Positions 23,558 through 32,629 are shown, counted from the stretch's first letter. The stretch: 42,687 nt of DNA from CAZERT01 sp964630015 (GCA_964630015.1 CAZVTJ010000002.1:1-42687); one strand, 5' to 3'. Notes: generated from the letters alone by a model not told the origin. Program-made: numbers and translations.

Positions 23558-24333
23558 ATCCATTTGATCCCGAAAAAGCCACCAAAGAATGTGTTGCATT
23601 TCTTCAGCAGACATTTACCAAAACCAAGAAAGAAATGGCGGTGATAGGACTTTCTGGAGGCATAGATTCTTCGGTTGTGTTTGTCCTGGCACTTCGCGCC
23701 CTAGGGGCAGATCATATTGTGCCGATGTTGCTTCCCTGTGGGGGGCTTGGGACCCAAGGGATATTGGATGCGATGGAACTTTTTACGTCAGTACCGTTTC
23801 CCATAACGAGGATTGTGCGTATCGACATCAAAAAGGCAGTGGATGCACTTGTCATCGATCCAACAGTTGACAATGTGCGCCGCGGCAACATGATGGCCCG
23901 CGTGCGGATGATTTATTTGTTTGATCAGGCAAAAAAAAGAAACGGCCTGGTAGTGGGGACGGAAAATAAAACCGAGCATCTGCTGGGCTACTATACGCGC
24001 TTTGGCGATGCGGCAAGCGACGTGGAACCGATTATTCATCTGTATAAAACGGAAGTGATTGCACTGGCAAAGCACCTGGGCATTCCGCAATCAATCATTG
24101 CAAAAAAGCCATCAGCCGATTTATGGCCCGGCCAGACGGATGAAGCGGAACTGGGCGCATCATATGAACAGATAGACAGGATTTTGGATTGTTTCAATAA
24201 GGGGACTGTGTCTCCTGAGGATATTGGAAAACAAACAAGCATAGATTCTGCGGTAGTTGCCCGCGTGCTCAACATAGTTTTACAAAACGCATACAAACAA
24301 CATGTTCCATTTGCATATAACACGCTTGCTTAG
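23554..24333 (+). CDS. nadE: NAD+ synthase, ammonia-dependent type
   Basis: A 259-residue enzyme that amidates nicotinate adenine dinucleotide to NAD+. LSGGIDSSVV is the P-loop of the ATP-pyrophosphatase fold; TENKTEHLLGYYTRFGDAA and KPSADLWPGQTDEAELG are signature blocks of NadE. There is no glutaminase (nitrilase) domain, and the length matches the ammonia-dependent form. ATGA overlap with nadD. A short intergenic region with the next promoter follows. Confidence 0.95.
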   Translation: MNPFDPEKATKECVAFLQQTFTKTKKEMAVIGLSGGIDSSVVFVLALRALGADHIVPMLLPCGGLGTQGILDAMELFTSVPFPITRIVRIDIKKAVDALVIDPTVDNVRRGNMMARVRMIYLFDQAKKRNGLVVGTENKTEHLLGYYTRFGDAASDVEPIIHLYKTEVIALAKHLGIPQSIIAKKPSADLWPGQTDEAELGASYEQIDRILDCFNKGTVSPEDIGKQTSIDSAVVARVLNIVLQNAYKQHVPFAYNTLA

Positions 24334-24347
24334 GCTTAGGAACTCTG

Positions 24348-24353
24348 TATACT
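24348..24353 (+). promoter_or_regulatory. -10 box of the 24361 gene, leaderless arrangement
   Basis: TATACT ends 7 bases before the ATG at 24361. A possible -35 (TTGCTT, 24326-24331) lies in the end of nadE. Confidence 0.5.
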
Positions 24354-24360
24354 GAATTAT

Positions 24361-25634
24361 ATGGTCGCCCCAGTATCGACAACAGAATTACCCCCGATCG
24401 ATATACCTAAAGCCCCGGAGGTTCCGGCGGGCGGGAGTGCGGTGCCGCTATTAGGAGACCGACAAAGTGAAGTTGTTGATTTAATTAATCAAGGTCTGCA
24501 AAATAGAGATCCTCCAAGAGAGATTTTAAAAGAAGTAGCAGCATCGGGTGGTAAAACGTTTCCCACAGAGACGGCCCATTCACAAAGACCGGATGCAAAT
24601 CCTGAAGGAAATGGGGGAACACCACCACCAGAGGAAACAAAGCCTCCAGCAGGACCAGAGCTGGCTCCTCAATCGGATGGAACCCGACCTGGTACCACAA
24701 CGGAAACCACATCGCCAACAACAACGGCACCAGCGCCTCACGCAGCCGAAGCACCCCCCGCGGCTCCTCCGGAAGCNNNNNNNNNNNNNNNNNNNNNNNN
24801 NNNNNNNNNNNNNNNNNNNNNNNNNNNNNNNNNNNNNNNNNNNNNNNNNNNNNNNNNNNNNNNNNNNNNNNNNNNNAGGAAAGGCGGGAAACGGTTCGCT
24901 CGGCACTGCGTGAGATGGCAAAAATACTGCTGAAACACAAAGACCCTCTGGTTATTGCGGTTGTTCAGGCTATCGGCGCAAGCGATTCTGCGGTGGGAGA
25001 TCAGCTTCGTGAGGCCATATTGGCGCGGGCCAAACAAGTGTGTGATATGGAATATCCGAAAGATACGCTCAATGTACCCGAAAATATCGTGACAGCATCG
25101 CCATTAACAACAGAGGGTATCGCTGTTGAAAATACTCCACTTGCTGATTTGTTGGTAGATAAAATAGGAATGCCAAGGAAATCCCTACATGTGGATTTGG
25201 ATACAACCCAGGAACAAACAGAGGCAGTGTATAGGCATTTTATTAATTCCGAATTTCGGTCAGTTCTTGGAGAGGAACTTTTTGGTGATGATTGGAAAGC
25301 AAAATTGAATGTTCGAAATACAACAATGTTGCAATTATTCAGCCGGTTTATCCATGGCGAAGGATTAAAGGCGTTTAATTTTGGAACGGGGGATATATTG
25401 GCTGATATGTTGCACACGGGGGAAGAAGGGACGGGGGGAACAAAAAAAGAAGCGCGCGGGTTTAATATAACGCTTTTTAAATCACAGATGGAACGCACCC
25501 TGGGTGGTGCTTGGGCTAAAAGACATGGCATTATGGAATCTCCCTATGTGCACATAGGGCTCTTGGTGTTTATGACTTTATTACAGACGGCACAACAAAG
25601 CGGAAGAGAAGGCCCACAGGCCCCGGAACGCTAA
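24361..25634 (+). CDS. Unknown protein with proline-rich N-terminus and C-terminal membrane segment (interrupted by assembly gap)
   Basis: The visible parts are residues 1-138 before the gap and about 251 residues after it. They lie in different frames across the 100 N, but both are open to the gap edge and have similar composition, so I read one gene with a gap of unknown length. The N-terminal part is Pro/Thr/Glu-rich and likely disordered (for example PPPEETKPPAGPELAPQ). The C-terminal part is helical and charged, ending in one hydrophobic segment (VHIGLLVFMTLLQTA) and a short polar tail, like a tail-anchored protein. I recognise no family. The neighbouring gene has the same layout, and both lie between T4SS loci. 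Confidence 0.65.
24777..24876. other. Assembly gap (100 N)
   Basis: Exactly 100 N inside the 24361-25634 gene. The round length and the frame change across it mean the true distance is unknown. Confidence 0.95.
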
Positions 25635-25654
25635 TAAAGCACGTATTATTATGG

Positions 25655-25660
25655 TATAAT
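25655..25660 (+). promoter_or_regulatory. Extended -10 (TGG-TATAAT) of the 25669 gene
   Basis: A consensus TATAAT preceded by TGG ends 8 bases before the ATG, so transcription should start at or next to the start codon. It is the clearest leaderless promoter in the window. Confidence 0.65.
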
Positions 25661-25668
25661 AACAATCC

Positions 25669-28600
25669 ATGGCAAAAGAAGATCCACAACCACCCGCAGG
25701 AGGTTCGCCACCGGAACAATTGCACGCAGCCGGTGAAGCAGTAAAGCCAATCGTGACAGCAGAAAAACCACCTCCCCCACCATCAAAATCCAAAAGCGAA
25801 GTTACACCGAAAGGCATTTTAAAACTATCTGATAAGCTTATTCTTCATAACCCCGAAGCACAGAAAATATATGACGTCATTCTTATGCAATACCCAGAAG
25901 TTGGTGATGCAAATGCAGCAACCGTGGTTCGCGAAATGTGCGAACGTGCCATACGCAGTGGGAAGGTAACCGGTGAAGATGCGATAATTTTTGAAGAGAT
26001 AGGTAATCGGTGTGACGATGTTGTCGCAAAATCGTATGAGAACGGAAAAGGGGAACGGTTTTCCTCGATTTATTTAACGGAGCAGGAAATCCATGAGATT
26101 ATTCAGAACCCGGCGCTTTGGTTTGAAAAGAAACTCCGGGAGCTGGAACTAAACGCCGACGATCCGGAATCAATTTTATTTTCTTCAAGTAAGCGAAGGC
26201 TGGAGTTGGCTGCGGAGTTTTTCGGTTCCGAGAGTTTCGATAAAAGCAGGGTGCTATTGGATCCGCGCATGTCGGATCAATCGATCGAACAGTTGAAAAA
26301 GAGCGTGGATGGCTACGCCCGTGATCCATCAAAAAGCAGGCTTGCAGGCTATATCAGTGCAAGAATTGATGGTGTGTATCTCCAGGCGCGGTTATCCCGG
26401 GCAACGATGGGCGATTTACCCGATGTTGTCAAAGCCATTCGGAGCATGGGAGACAAAGGATTATATACGCTTGAATCATATGATGCCGGATTGGTGGGTG
26501 AATGGCGGGGAAGATATGACCGCATTATTTCCGATCTTGCAAAAAATCACAGGTTAACCCCGGCTGATTTTGATAGGGCAGGGGAAATTGCACTGCAGCA
26601 GCTTATGGCGGAAAAGGATTTGGTTCAGGGAAGGTTGCAGAATTTTTACCAACGATGGCAGGCTCCGGGTGGGGAACCGACTAAATTTGAATTAACGGAT
26701 GACTATGCAAAGGGAATTATCGCCAGGGCCCGCATTTCCTGGAGAATCCGCATGCGCCAGGCCGTTGTGATGACGTATGGCATGGATCCGCTGTTTGGAG
26801 ACAAAGCGGAAGGAGTTCCATCATACGCAACGATGAATTTGGAAGAAGGAATGCTTGCGGTTTCACGGATTCGTGATTGGTTTATCCGCAAGTGGGGAAA
26901 GAAAGTCGTGCTTCCCGTTTGGAATATGGCAGCAAAATTTACTGCGCGGCTAAGCCCCGAACTTGCCGGTACGGAAGTGGATCTTCCCGGGAAAAGGTTG
27001 GCGCTTCACAAGGGAATTATCAGCGAAAAAACGGAACGATTATGGCATGATGCCCATCAGACAACCGACCGGGCAAAGCAAATTAGCGCGATGCGGGAAA
27101 TTAAAGCTTTGTTGGATAATAACACGGTAGATGGTTCTGGAATTGACGCTGTCGATGATGATGCGTTGATAAAGGCGATGAATAAGAAGTTTGGTTTAAA
27201 ACTTACAGGGTCATTCCAAATGAAAGAGCTGCGTGAGTTGGTTGAAATTGAAGAGGGTGGGGAGCGGTTGCAATATATGCTTCGTCCATATTTCTATTTG
27301 GATAGTGACTGGAGAAGGAAACTTGCCCAAATATATGTGAATGCTGCGTATAAACATGCCGGTGATTATTGTTTGGGTTCGGAGCTTAAGGGCGCAGGAA
27401 ATGCGTATTTTTTTGATCCCTCAAAGCGGGAGGGGCAAGAACATGCCCACGCAGGGAAAAAGTTTTCGAAAGTTCTTGAACATGTCGTACGATACCGGCC
27501 ACAAGCCCTTGCGGAAATGTTATCCGATGGCGGAAGCGAGTCCTTTAAGTTGTGGTTTAATAACCACCGTAATGAACTTGGGTATCAGGATGCCAATACG
27601 ATGTTTTCGGATTTAAACAGGCGCTTCATCATGATTAACAACGATTTAATGATGAATAACCTGCCGCCGATAGACTACCAAAATTCTGAGTTGTACAGGC
27701 AACTCATGCTGCTGAATAAAGAAGAACGTTTGGCTTTTGCAACAAAAAATATCGACGCTTTTACTGTCCCCAAGAAAAAACCAGACAGACAAGTTACTCC
27801 TCAGGAAATAGTCGATCAGTGTGAACACATGGAGCACATATTCGGTATTTTAGGCAATACAACGGATCAATCGCCCTCCAATAATCCGGATCAGTATTTC
27901 AAAACAATGAATGCGCTCCACGGACGACTTACGGAAGAGAAAAAAAGCCAACTATTTGAATTAACAAGCATGAAGTATGACCGGTTTTTCCTTTCGCTTG
28001 CCTGGGAAGACGATATTCCGACACAATATCTGGAAGATCCGACACAATTTGCCCAGCACCTGAATACGCAGTATTTGGTGGAAATTGGCGTATTAAAACC
28101 CGGAGAAGAACCGCCGAAGGATTTTTCATTGTTTGATCCGTCAAAGAATACTCCTGAACAAAATGCATTTGTACAGCGTTTATTGCGGGCAGCCGGAATT
28201 TCCGAACAATTTACACAGCTTGGTGTCGGCCCGGGATCTCCGCTTGCCCGGGCATGGGGTGATTATGCGCTCGCGGGAGATGCGTTTAATGCAATACTGG
28301 AAAATAATTTTGGACCGGATGAAAAAGAGTTTTTCAAAATGATTAAAACAGTATGGACAAAAGTTGAAATGTATCAAGGCGCACCTATTGCAACGGATGC
28401 CGCAATAAAGTTGGGAGCCGGCTGGATTGGGGCTGCACAGGTAAAAAAGACCTACGGAGATTTCTTTACCGGGGCCGTTGACTCTTCGGTGTTGAAAGAA
28501 GTGTGGGGTAATAACGCACCATCACTCTCGTTGGATAATGTTATGGAAATGCGGGAAAATTTGGAAAAAATAATTCCAATGATGGATACAATGTCGCCCT

Positions 28601-28893
28601 CAACTGCCCATGCACTTAGCAAGTTTTTACGGCTTTCTAATATCCATTTGTTTGGAATGATAGATACTCACATTGCCTGGGATACGATTTTTAATCCATT
28701 CGGTATTGCATCTAAACTCGGCATAAAACCGGAAAAGTTGATACGAAAGCTTGAGCGGATAGCACCGATGGGGTTGACTGATTATAAACTTCGGATGGCA
28801 CTAACACTGGTTCTTGTTATGATGGCACTTGCCTCACTCAACGAAGCGAAAAAAGGCGGGAAAGAGGGCGTTTCTTCAGGTGGCGGGCATTGA
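25669..28893 (+). CDS. Large unknown protein with proline-rich N-terminus and C-terminal hydrophobic segment
   Basis: A 1074-residue protein with no family that I can recognise. Residues 1-45 are Pro/Lys-rich; about 50-1030 look like a mainly helical, soluble, charged body; near the end LRMALTLVLVMMALASL could be a single membrane segment, followed by a Lys/Gly-rich tail (KKGGKEG). Visible segments such as RDWFIRKWGKKVVLPVWNM do not form catalytic motifs known to me. Layout and position parallel the previous gene, so both may be cytoplasmic parts of the adjacent secretion/pilus machine held by a C-terminal anchor; this is inference. It ends 11 bases from the convergent VirB6-like gene. Confidence 0.75.
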   Translation: MAKEDPQPPAGGSPPEQLHAAGEAVKPIVTAEKPPPPPSKSKSEVTPKGILKLSDKLILHNPEAQKIYDVILMQYPEVGDANAATVVREMCERAIRSGKVTGEDAIIFEEIGNRCDDVVAKSYENGKGERFSSIYLTEQEIHEIIQNPALWFEKKLRELELNADDPESILFSSSKRRLELAAEFFGSESFDKSRVLLDPRMSDQSIEQLKKSVDGYARDPSKSRLAGYISARIDGVYLQARLSRATMGDLPDVVKAIRSMGDKGLYTLESYDAGLVGEWRGRYDRIISDLAKNHRLTPADFDRAGEIALQQLMAEKDLVQGRLQNFYQRWQAPGGEPTKFELTDDYAKGIIARARISWRIRMRQAVVMTYGMDPLFGDKAEGVPSYATMNLEEGMLAVSRIRDWFIRKWGKKVVLPVWNMAAKFTARLSPELAGTEVDLPGKRLALHKGIISEKTERLWHDAHQTTDRAKQISAMREIKALLDNNTVDGSGIDAVDDDALIKAMNKKFGLKLTGSFQMKELRELVEIEEGGERLQYMLRPYFYLDSDWRRKLAQIYVNAAYKHAGDYCLGSELKGAGNAYFFDPSKREGQEHAHAGKKFSKVLEHVVRYRPQALAEMLSDGGSESFKLWFNNHRNELGYQDANTMFSDLNRRFIMINNDLMMNNLPPIDYQNSELYRQLMLLNKEERLAFATKNIDAFTVPKKKPDRQVTPQEIVDQCEHMEHIFGILGNTTDQSPSNNPDQYFKTMNALHGRLTEEKKSQLFELTSMKYDRFFLSLAWEDDIPTQYLEDPTQFAQHLNTQYLVEIGVLKPGEEPPKDFSLFDPSKNTPEQNAFVQRLLRAAGISEQFTQLGVGPGSPLARAWGDYALAGDAFNAILENNFGPDEKEFFKMIKTVWTKVEMYQGAPIATDAAIKLGAGWIGAAQVKKTYGDFFTGAVDSSVLKEVWGNNAPSLSLDNVMEMRENLEKIIPMMDTMSPSTAHALSKFLRLSNIHLFGMIDTHIAWDTIFNPFGIASKLGIKPEKLIRKLERIAPMGLTDYKLRMALTLVLVMMALASLNEAKKGGKEGVSSGGGH

Positions 28894-28904
28894 TAGTGGT
28901 TTAA

Positions 28905-30374
28905 TTATTTCCCTGCACCCTTCTTGACATTTTCTGACAACGCTTTCATTTGTTGTCGTTGGATCATAAATTGTCCGATTTGCCATCCAAGTTGTACGGG
29001 TTGTCCAAGGATGCCGCCAATTGCTTCCGGACCTGCTCCAATCATTGGTTTGGCCTTAAAGGAATCCTGCACCTGATTGGCAACATTGGGAATGGTAAAC
29101 AAAATTCCTAGTGCGATAAATGCGGCAATACTTACCGGATTATCGATTAAACCAACATAGGGCGCTGTCCACATGGTTTGGCTGGTGGTTGAAAAATTCA
29201 TGAATACTTGGGCAAGCATAAACATGGCTGCGCCGATAGGGAAAACAATAAGGTTGGAAAGAAGACCCTTAAACCATTGTTCCGTTGCGTGGCTTCCGGG
29301 GATGGCACCCATTATAAGCTGTATGGGGCCAAAAACCAAAGCAAGAATAATTTTAATATATGCTCCGAGGAAAAAGAAAAATAATCTGATTGCCAGCAGT
29401 ATGAGCGCAATGCCCACAATAAAGGTAAAAAGAAGCGAAGATCCACCTAAAATAAGACCAATAAAGAAACCGGGAGTGGTTCCGGTGGCTGCTCCAAGTG
29501 CTGCACCCAAGAGCGTTCTTAATACGTTTAGTCCAAACGCTCCGGCTGGAGTTGTGTTGGTTCCTAAGAGTTTATACGTGAGAACTCCCGGAGTAAAATC
29601 TGTATTCGTGCCACTTAGGTTTATCGGATTAATATCGATGGGAACACTTTTTGTGTAATCCATTGCGTTATTGACAAGTCCTGTTGACAAAAATATTCCG
29701 GCAACCAAATATATGCACACATACATGATTTCTATAAGGAAGGCTACAATTGCGTAGGAAAAAGTGATAACAATAAGGCTGATAACAATTTTCGGGATGG
29801 AATTCTGGATGGTGACTACAGTTTTTGGATCGATTTTTTTCCGGAACATTATCAGAAACCCGACGATCATGATAATAAATCCGATGAGTGCATAGGCAAT
29901 ATTTCGAAATACTTTCCAAATAGGAAGAATGGGGGAAAGTCCGGCAAAGACAGCCCCGTTATTTTGTTGGGCAAGCGCTTGTTTCGGGATAAACCCAAGT
30001 GTCTGACCAAAATCCTGAACAAATGCATACATGGTTGCCGGTGGATGTGTATACATTGCCACAATTGTGGAATTAATTTGGGACAGCATACTGTGTTGGG
30101 TTATCCGCTTGTTGTATTCCGGATCGTTTGCAACTGCAGTAATACCAGGGACCGCCCCTATCATGTCTTCGATTTTTTTTGCCAAATATACGTTGTCCTG
30201 TTTGTAGACATACCCTTCATTGTTGAGTGTTCCGCTTTCCCGCGCTTGTTGCACCGCCTCGGGAATCCCGCCGTCTACATAATTTTGTGCATGGACAAAA
30301 GACAGGGGTTGAAGCAGACCAAAAATAAAAATTGCCCCGAAGAGATATTGAAGGATTTTTTTCTGAATGTTCAT
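28905..30374 (-). CDS. Polytopic VirB6/TrbL-like T4SS membrane protein
   Basis: A 489-residue protein with a signal peptide (about 1-30, ending near SFVHAQ), an extracellular region to about 150, then about seven membrane helices (starting with IAYALIGFIIMIVGFLIMF). The long hydrophobic core with LGAYIKIILALVFGPIQLIM is typical of the VirB6/TrbL group that forms the inner-membrane part of the channel. Identification rests on topology, composition and context, not a strict motif. It is the last gene after six VirB2-like genes. A TGA-TATACT promoter (30392-30387) 12 bases before its ATG suggests it can also be transcribed on its own. Confidence 0.75.
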   Translation of the reverse strand: MNIQKKILQYLFGAIFIFGLLQPLSFVHAQNYVDGGIPEAVQQARESGTLNNEGYVYKQDNVYLAKKIEDMIGAVPGITAVANDPEYNKRITQHSMLSQINSTIVAMYTHPPATMYAFVQDFGQTLGFIPKQALAQQNNGAVFAGLSPILPIWKVFRNIAYALIGFIIMIVGFLIMFRKKIDPKTVVTIQNSIPKIVISLIVITFSYAIVAFLIEIMYVCIYLVAGIFLSTGLVNNAMDYTKSVPIDINPINLSGTNTDFTPGVLTYKLLGTNTTPAGAFGLNVLRTLLGAALGAATGTTPGFFIGLILGGSSLLFTFIVGIALILLAIRLFFFFLGAYIKIILALVFGPIQLIMGAIPGSHATEQWFKGLLSNLIVFPIGAAMFMLAQVFMNFSTTSQTMWTAPYVGLIDNPVSIAAFIALGILFTIPNVANQVQDSFKAKPMIGAGPEAIGGILGQPVQLGWQIGQFMIQRQQMKALSENVKKGAGK

Positions 30375-30386
30375 AGGGTTGTATAT

Positions 30387-30395
30387 AGTATATCA
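30387..30395 (-). promoter_or_regulatory. Extended -10 of the VirB6-like gene
   Basis: On the minus strand TGA-TATACT ends 12 bases before the ATG at 30374, giving a leader of only a few bases. Confidence 0.5.
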
Positions 30396-30408
30396 GGCAT
30401 TGTGGCAA

Positions 30409-30750
30409 TTATGGGATCGAAAATTTTGTTACGTTTACCCCGGTAAACACCTCGATGGTTTTAAGTATTAAAAAAGATGCTAAAACGACAACGAGACCGA
30501 TAACGGCATTGCTGATGGTCCCTTGGGCTTTTTGAACCTGTTTCGGATCTCCTCCGGAGAAAAGAAATGTAAATCCACCCATAACAAGCATGACAAAGAG
30601 CACGACTCCGGCGAATGCCAAAACGGCCTGGATGATGTTTTGGAATAGGGGAACGACAGATCCGATTGTGGCAACATCTGTTTCATCACCAGTTAGAGTG
30701 GGGGTCCAATCGACAGCAAATATTTTATGAACCAGAGTAGGCATTGTCAT
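30409..30750 (-). CDS. VirB2/TrbC-like small membrane protein (paralog 6)
   Basis: A 113-residue protein with two hydrophobic helices (about 38-60 and 82-100) separated by the family loop FSGGDPKQVQKAQGTISNAVIGL. This layout is that of TrbC/VirB2 pilin-like subunits. The short N-terminus (PTLVHKIFAVDW) resembles that of paralog 2 (FIHKIFAQD). It has its own leaderless promoter and is separated from paralog 5 by a terminator, so its expression can differ from the rest of the array. Whether it forms a pilus or a membrane channel cannot be told. Confidence 0.8.
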   Translation of the reverse strand: MTMPTLVHKIFAVDWTPTLTGDETDVATIGSVVPLFQNIIQAVLAFAGVVLFVMLVMGGFTFLFSGGDPKQVQKAQGTISNAVIGLVVVLASFLILKTIEVFTGVNVTKFSIP

Positions 30751-30756
30751 AGGTAT

Positions 30757-30765
30757 AGTATACCA
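30757..30765 (-). promoter_or_regulatory. Extended -10 (TGG-TATACT) of VirB2-like paralog 6
   Basis: On the minus strand TGG-TATACT ends 6 bases before the ATG at 30750, directly after the terminator of the upstream gene. Confidence 0.6.
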
Positions 30766-30786
30766 AAACCCCCGCGACTGCGGGGG
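30765..30786 (-). terminator. Intrinsic terminator between VirB2-like paralogs 5 and 6
   Basis: On the minus strand CCCCCGC-AGTC-GCGGGGG followed by TTTT forms a strong GC hairpin with U-tract 28 bases after the paralog 5 stop. Its U-tract merges with the next promoter. Confidence 0.85.
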
Positions 30787-30813
30787 AATGGGTTATACAT
30801 TTTTTTATCAAAA

Positions 30814-31146
30814 TCAGAATGGCTTCTGGATGTCCATGTTAAAGAAATTAACACCCAAAAAGTTGGAAACCAGCGTCATGATTGCCCATGCCGCTCCAAC
30901 GATAATAAGTCCGACGATTGCATGCGTAATTTTATTCCGGGCCGCTTCCATGCTGGATTTGTCTCCGCCCGAGGTAATCCATTGGATTCCGCCAAGAATA
31001 AGGAAGAGGAATGCAACAAGCGCTGCAAGCATCATAAGAAGGCTCACTGCAGCACTGATCAGTTTTCCGATGTCCGTTATTTTGACATTTGTTGGTTGTT
31101 GAATGGTTATATCAGCTGCCTGGACTGCTTTGACAAGAAAATTCAT
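30814..31146 (-). CDS. VirB2/TrbC-like small membrane protein (paralog 5), strong ribosome site
   Basis: A 110-residue protein: short N-terminal part, first helix (about 34-55), loop ITSGGDKSSMEAARNKITHA, second helix (IVGLIIVGAAWAIMTLV) and a short tail. It is closest to paralog 4, sharing EAARNKIT. It stands out by a near-perfect GAGGAGGAGC ribosome site before the ATG and a TATAAT promoter (31181-31176), and is followed by its own terminator. These expression signals suggest that it is the most abundant, perhaps the major structural subunit (inference). Confidence 0.82.
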   Translation of the reverse strand: MNFLVKAVQAADITIQQPTNVKITDIGKLISAAVSLLMMLAALVAFLFLILGGIQWITSGGDKSSMEAARNKITHAIVGLIIVGAAWAIMTLVSNFLGVNFFNMDIQKPF

Positions 31147-31175
31147 AAAGCTCCTCCTCGCTTTTGTACGTAATG

Positions 31176-31181
31176 ATTATA
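31176..31181 (-). promoter_or_regulatory. -10 box of VirB2-like paralog 5
   Basis: TATAAT on the minus strand (31181-31176) lies 29 bases before the ATG, leaving room for the GAGGAGGAGC ribosome site at about 31163-31150. This gene keeps a proper leader, unlike many neighbours. Confidence 0.6.
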
Positions 31182-31211
31182 CGATATGTATCCCTATTGT
31201 GCAAATAAGTT

Positions 31212-31568
31212 CTACTTCAGGTCAAGGGTCGGAAATATAATTGAACCCGGACCTTCTCCTGTGTTTATGCCGATAAATTGTGCCACAAGGGTAAATATCG
31301 CATAGACGGCAGCAAGGATGACCATACCGATAATCGCGTTGGTGATTTTATTGCGCGCGGCTTCCAGTTGTGATTTTTCGCCGTTGCTGGTAATCCACAT
31401 AATGGAGCCGGTTAAAAGGAAGGCAAGCATCAGAAACATGCCCAAAATCATAACCACGCCGATAATACCGCCTAATAGCGATCCGATGGCAACCGGTCCT
31501 TGTGTTTGTGCCTGTCCACAGCCCCCAAGAGCGGGAGGAAGTGCGGGGTTGCAAAGTTGTTGGTCCAT
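31212..31568 (-). CDS. VirB2/TrbC-like small membrane protein (paralog 4)
   Basis: A 118-residue protein. The N-terminal 25 residues contain two Cys and Gly/Pro-rich sequence (CNPALPPALGGCGQAQ), which could give a disulphide on the outer face. Two helices flank ITSNGEKSQLEAARNKITNA. The tail (about 20 residues) is longer than in paralog 5. It begins 2 bases after the paralog 3 stop, so the two are cotranscribed. Confidence 0.8.
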   Translation of the reverse strand: MDQQLCNPALPPALGGCGQAQTQGPVAIGSLLGGIIGVVMILGMFLMLAFLLTGSIMWITSNGEKSQLEAARNKITNAIIGMVILAAVYAIFTLVAQFIGINTGEGPGSIIFPTLDLK

Positions 31569-31570
31569 AG

Positions 31571-31951
31571 TTATTTAAACTGTAATGTTTCCAATATGCT
31601 TGCCGGATTGGTAAATTCGACTCCGAAAAAGACACCGGTTAGCGCAAGGACTGCCCATGCGGCGACGACCACAACAAGACCGATGAAGGAATTGGTAAGC
31701 CGTTCGCGGGCTTCGGTGAGTTTATTTTTTTCGCCACCCGCACTAATCCAGGAAAGCCCCGCAATAAGGATTTGGATAAGAAACCACAAACTTGCCGCAA
31801 TGGTTAAAAATCCGACAACTCTGGAAAGGATATAGACAACCAAGCCACCAGCTTGTTGGGTTGTGGCAATTCTTTGAAGGTTTTCATTGATTTTTCCAAA
31901 TCCTTCTCCTCCCAAAAAACCACCCAGTGATGTTCCGCCTGAATTATTCAT
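31571..31951 (-). CDS. VirB2/TrbC-like small membrane protein (paralog 3)
   Basis: A 126-residue protein with a Gly-rich N-terminus (SGGTSLGGFLGGEG), an amphipathic stretch, then two membrane helices flanking ISAGGEKNKLTEARERLTNS. Same fold plan as its neighbours. Three bases separate it from the paralog 2 stop. Confidence 0.8.
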   Translation of the reverse strand: MNNSGGTSLGGFLGGEGFGKINENLQRIATTQQAGGLVVYILSRVVGFLTIAASLWFLIQILIAGLSWISAGGEKNKLTEARERLTNSFIGLVVVVAAWAVLALTGVFFGVEFTNPASILETLQFK

Positions 31952-31954
31952 AGG

Positions 31955-32320
31955 TTAATTTGGTCCATAAATTTGCGGGTTCAGTATATACATCGGATTT
32001 CCGAATATGATTCCGCCGATGAGGGCAGCGATGGCAAATGATCCAACTATAATGACAAGACCGACAAGCGATTGCCAGATTTTTGCCCACGCAGCCGTCA
32101 GCTGTTTTGAATCACCCCCCGCGCTCATATATTGGAATCCGGCAAGGATCAGGTTGACGAACGCAAATATGCCGGCACCGACAAACACAAGCCGAAGGAT
32201 ATTGCTTAAAAGCGGGACAAATCCTTGGGTAACGGATCCATATTGTGTTTTCGGTGGGGTAATGGTGCCGATAATGGATGAATAATCAGTGTCTTGCGCG
32301 AATATTTTATGGATAAACAT
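31955..32320 (-). CDS. VirB2/TrbC-like small membrane protein (paralog 2)
   Basis: A 121-residue protein. The N-terminus FIHKIFAQDTDYSS matches the style of paralog 6. Two helices flank MSAGGDSKQLTAAWAKIWQS; the C-terminus has a Pro/Tyr-rich tail (NPMYILNPQIYGPN). Eight bases after the paralog 1 stop. Confidence 0.8.
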   Translation of the reverse strand: MFIHKIFAQDTDYSSIIGTITPPKTQYGSVTQGFVPLLSNILRLVFVGAGIFAFVNLILAGFQYMSAGGDSKQLTAAWAKIWQSLVGLVIIVGSFAIAALIGGIIFGNPMYILNPQIYGPN

Positions 32321-32328
32321 ATATTCGG

Positions 32329-32619
32329 TTATAAAATTTTTATTCCAAGCACGATTTCAAGCAATTGAATAATCCAGAAAGAACAGAAAATCAAAACAAG
32401 TCCGATGAGCGCGCTTGTAATGGCTTTTTTGCCCTTTTCCAACTGTTTTGCATCGCCGGAACCTGCCGATACTATATACGAAAATCCGCCAAAAATCAAT
32501 AAAATCAGGGTAATGAGTCCGGCAATGGTAAAAATGTTTTGTGTGATGACACCGATAAAAGAGCCAATGGTGCCGAAGGTTTTTGCCGGTGCAAAATCAC
32601 GGGAGAGATCAACGTCCAT
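32329..32619 (-). CDS. VirB2/TrbC-like small membrane protein (paralog 1, first of array)
   Basis: A 96-residue protein, the shortest of the set: brief N-terminus (MDVDLSRDFAPAK), first helix around IAGLITLILLIFGG, loop SAGSGDAKQLEKGKKAITSA, second helix and very short tail. The ATG at 32619 is used because a near-consensus promoter (-35 at 32653-32658, -10 at 32630-32635) overlaps a possible upstream GTG at 32658. It leads the tandem array and is divergent from the sigma factor gene. Confidence 0.78.
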   Translation of the reverse strand: MDVDLSRDFAPAKTFGTIGSFIGVITQNIFTIAGLITLILLIFGGFSYIVSAGSGDAKQLEKGKKAITSALIGLVLIFCSFWIIQLLEIVLGIKIL

Positions 32620-32629
32620 ATATGTATGT

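Noticed and set aside
24361..25634. Frameshift or two separate genes at 24.8 kb
   Set aside because: The frame change coincides with a run of exactly 100 N, an arbitrary scaffold spacer, so no biological frameshift can be claimed.
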